A DNA stretch of 64,000 nt from the NCBI RefSeq assembly GCF_900104845.1, contig NZ_FNSR01000002.1, positions 1,302,001-1,366,000 on the forward strand, given 5' to 3'. The translations under genes and the position numbers were made by a program. A model generated the notes under the pieces. That model saw only the letters and a list, made by a program, of their open reading frames with translations. It did no database searches and was not told the DNA's origin. Of this stretch, positions 62,225-64,000 are shown one piece after another (positions within the stretch are counted from its first letter, which is position 1; the number at the start of each line of letters is the position of its first letter). The DNA comes from Paraburkholderia caballeronis. GTDB lineage: Bacteria > Pseudomonadota > Gammaproteobacteria > Burkholderiales > Burkholderiaceae.

Positions 62225-62964
62225 ATGTAACACGCATGTTGCAATTGGCGCATCTGCGATGCGTGTCGCATGAGGTCGCAGTCGATAGCTTGTAACAGGA
62301 TGCAAGGAGGGCGCGGAGCGATTCTTTGGCTCCGCGCGGCCGTCGCGACGCATGTTTCGGTGTGCTCCATTGTGGTGCGTCTGGAGTGCCAGGCAGACCT
62401 TGGTTACGGTGGTTTATCCGCTAAAAAGCGCCGGATGTTCGTCGTAGCCGTTCCTCGGTCGGTCCACGCGTGCGGCGTTGCGTCGCATCTCCGTCTTTCC
62501 GGGACGAAGGGCGAGCCTCAGGCGGTCGACAAACCGGCCGCAAGGTCTTGTCCTATGCGCGCAACGCATTGGCGGTCTGCTGGTCGGCGGGGAAACACAC
62601 CTCGGTAGCCGGCGGGCCGAAAACCGTGGTCGCGCCGAGGAATGACAGCGTTTGATTTCCGGCGCGCAGTTGTCACGGCACCGCGATCTCCGCTTCGATG
62701 GTGTCGCCGGATGCCGGTTGTATGCCCGCCCGCGCGGGACAAGCGCCCCATTCGGCGTGCGGCACGGCGAGCGATGCAGGCGGATTCATGCGGCCGATTC
62801 CAGCGGGGCGATGGCCGCCGAAGACGCCCTCCGGGTAATCGCGGACACGGCGTAAACCGTCGCATCCGACGGCGGATGATGACGATGAACGGCGCTTATC
62901 GCGGGCCAAACAATCACCTAAAATAAAATTCCCATTGTGTCTGTTGGCATGGCGGGAGATGGCC
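62225..62964. other. Long gene-poor region downstream of the flhDC leader
   Basis: 740 bases without a convincing gene. Structures seen: a dyad ACACGCAT / ATGCGTGT (62230-62266, 21-base loop) and a GC hairpin GCGCGGAGC / GCTCCGCGC (62311-62337). Several frames are open but none has good start signals or family likeness. It could hold a small RNA or the end of a lost element. Confidence 0.4.
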
Positions 62965-63126
62965 ATGAACGAAACGCTGGTTGCTTACCTTCTCGGTCCG
63001 GCCGTGATGTTGCTGGTGTGCGCCGCGCTTTGGGCGGTCTCGCGCCGCGGCCGCGGTGTGCTGGAAAAACGCATCGATCGCTGGCTCGACGCGCATCGCG
63101 GTTTCTGGATGCACCATAAGCACTGA
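62965..63126 (+). CDS. Small single-span membrane protein (53 aa)
   Basis: ATG 62965 with GGAG seven bases before. A short N-terminus is followed by one hydrophobic helix (residues about 7-26, LLGPAVMLLVCAALWAV) and a basic cytoplasmic tail with 'EKRIDRWLDAHRG', ending in His/Lys. The organisation is that of small bacterial membrane proteins; the role is unknown. It stands alone, without a visible terminator. Confidence 0.55.
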   Translation: MNETLVAYLLGPAVMLLVCAALWAVSRRGRGVLEKRIDRWLDAHRGFWMHHKH

Positions 63127-63503
63127 GCGTGCCAACGGCGTCGTCGGCGGTTCCTGTTCGCCGATGCCGTTCCGGTCGTCGGGGTTTGCCCCAGGTCTTA
63201 TCCGCTACCGTGTTTCTCAACGCCTGCTGATATCTGTAGCAATGCAAACGAACCTTTGGTTTCGTTTGCCGCCGCAACATACCGCGCGTTGCCGTTGCTC
63301 CGTCGCCTGCCTCAAGCGTCGCCGGCACCTCGCGGTCTGGCAGTAACCGGCCGCCTGGCGACGGCCTCTCTTCAAACTTCGATACGCTGTACGCGAGTCC
63401 CGATGCCTGCCGGCTGCTTCACCAGGCGCCGCCGCTCCATGCAAGGGTCGGGAACTGAACGCGCGGGTCGCGGTCACTCGACAATTGCCTACCGGAGTTC
63501 CTG
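63127..63503. other. Intergenic region before doxX
   Basis: 377 bases. No gene, repeat or hairpin that I would support. The doxX promoter probably lies in the last 100 bases. Confidence 0.4.
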
Positions 63504-63935
63504 ATGATGCGTTCCGCCGATTCCCTGATCATTTTCGTTGCCCGCGTTGCATTGGCGGTCCTCTTTCTGTGGGGCGGAGCAATGAAGCTGATGGGCTATG
63601 CGGGCTTCATCGGCTATCTGCAGACGCGCGGCGTGCCGTATCCGCAACTGGCCGCGCCGATCGCGATTGCGATCGAACTGCTCGGCAGCATCGCGCTCGT
63701 ATTCGGCATCCGCACGCGTGCGGTCGGCTTCGCAATGGCCGTGTATGCTGTCGTAACGGCGGTCTTCGGCCACGACTTCTGGAACGTCACCGAGGCCGCG
63801 ATGCAGCAGGACGTGGCGGTCCATTTCTGGAAGAATCTCGCGATTGCCGGCGGTTTCCTGCTGCTGATGGTGACCGGTGCGGGGCGGCTGTCGGTCGATG
63901 CGATGCGCACGCCGCGCGGCGGACTGCGCGGCTGA
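63504..63935 (+). CDS. DoxX-family membrane protein
   Basis: 143 aa with GGAG in the leader and a second ATG one codon later (63507). Four predicted helices. 'FVARVALAVLFLWGGAMKLMGYAGF' (location only) and 'ELLGSIALVFGIRTRAVGF' (residues about 57-75) are DoxX signatures. Members are subunits of, or partners to, quinone-linked oxidoreductases and redox-stress proteins. It probably precedes an oxidoreductase gene that starts at the window end. Confidence 0.85.
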   Translation: MMRSADSLIIFVARVALAVLFLWGGAMKLMGYAGFIGYLQTRGVPYPQLAAPIAIAIELLGSIALVFGIRTRAVGFAMAVYAVVTAVFGHDFWNVTEAAMQQDVAVHFWKNLAIAGGFLLLMVTGAGRLSVDAMRTPRGGLRG

Positions 63936-63962
63936 CCCGCGACGCAACTCAAGGAGCGCGTT

Positions 63963-64000
63963 TTGATACAGAACTTCGATTTCAACGTGGGCGGCAAGAT
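63963..64000 (+). CDS. Start of a downstream gene (cut by window edge)
   Basis: Twelve codons from TTG 63963, preceded by AAGGAG six bases upstream and 27 bases after doxX. The residues MIQNFDFNVGGK resemble the beginning of iron-containing alcohol dehydrogenases, but 12 residues do not allow assignment. Confidence 0.4.
   Translation, partial: MIQNFDFNVGGK

Overview
The window reads as high-GC beta-proteobacterial DNA of the Burkholderia sensu lato type. This rests on gene content: a C-P lyase operon with a PhnF-type repressor, a cyoABCD quinol oxidase, a CeoR/LlpE/CeoAB/OpcM-style RND efflux locus, flhDC and a DUF4148 secreted protein. No rRNA, tRNA, CRISPR array, replication origin or intact mobile element was seen. 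Most genes are tightly packed with 1-8 base stop/start overlaps.

Layout. 0-5.7 kb: C-P lyase genes phnK(partial)-J-I-H-G on the minus strand, divergent from phnF, a 2H-phosphoesterase-like gene and phnN. 5.8-7.6 kb: a LysR and an IclR regulator. 8.2-12.1 kb: cyoABCD. 12.1-16.5 kb: a visibly disturbed accessory stretch with a fused MFS/IS30 remnant, an SDR oxidoreductase, a broken alpha/beta hydrolase, an aldo/keto reductase and an AraC regulator. 16.7-32.9 kb: a compact catabolic cluster with a Rieske oxygenase, a PotABCD-type ABC importer, a PhyH-family dioxygenase, a polar amino-acid-type ABC importer, a class II aldolase, an M20 amidohydrolase, a LysR regulator, an FAD monooxygenase, a RidA protein and a DUF1028 protein. 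33.4-37.6 kb: pcaF-like thiolase, gabD and gabT. 37.9-41.6 kb: an EamA permease and phnCDE. 42.2-46.2 kb: M14 peptidase, alpha/beta hydrolase, selD and a cation diffusion facilitator. 46.2-55.1 kb: two small genes and the RND locus. 55.4-59.4 kb: a MetQNI-type importer with an acyl-CoA-dehydrogenase-fold monooxygenase. 59.4-64 kb: Nramp transporter, flhDC, a long gene-poor stretch, DoxX and the start of another gene.

Two regulatory circuits can be read directly. First, the same 15 bases, containing the HutC-type dyad GTCTAGAC, sit about 90 bases upstream of both phnG and phnC, 38 kb apart. This suggests that PhnF controls both the lyase and its transporter. Second, four promoters in the 16.7-32.9 kb cluster (Rieske gene, second substrate-binding protein, M20 hydrolase, LysR/monooxygenase divergent region) carry a shared element TGCATAG-N10 or N15-TGCATT (one base variation). 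This points to one regulon, probably under the LysR gene inside the cluster. I regard this cluster as the best candidate for an undescribed catabolic system, most likely for an N-containing (amine, quaternary amine or N-acyl) compound; the substrate is unknown. Its two ends carry a 15/16 matching direct repeat that begins at the cyoD stop codon, suggesting that the 12.1-33.0 kb block was inserted behind cyoD.
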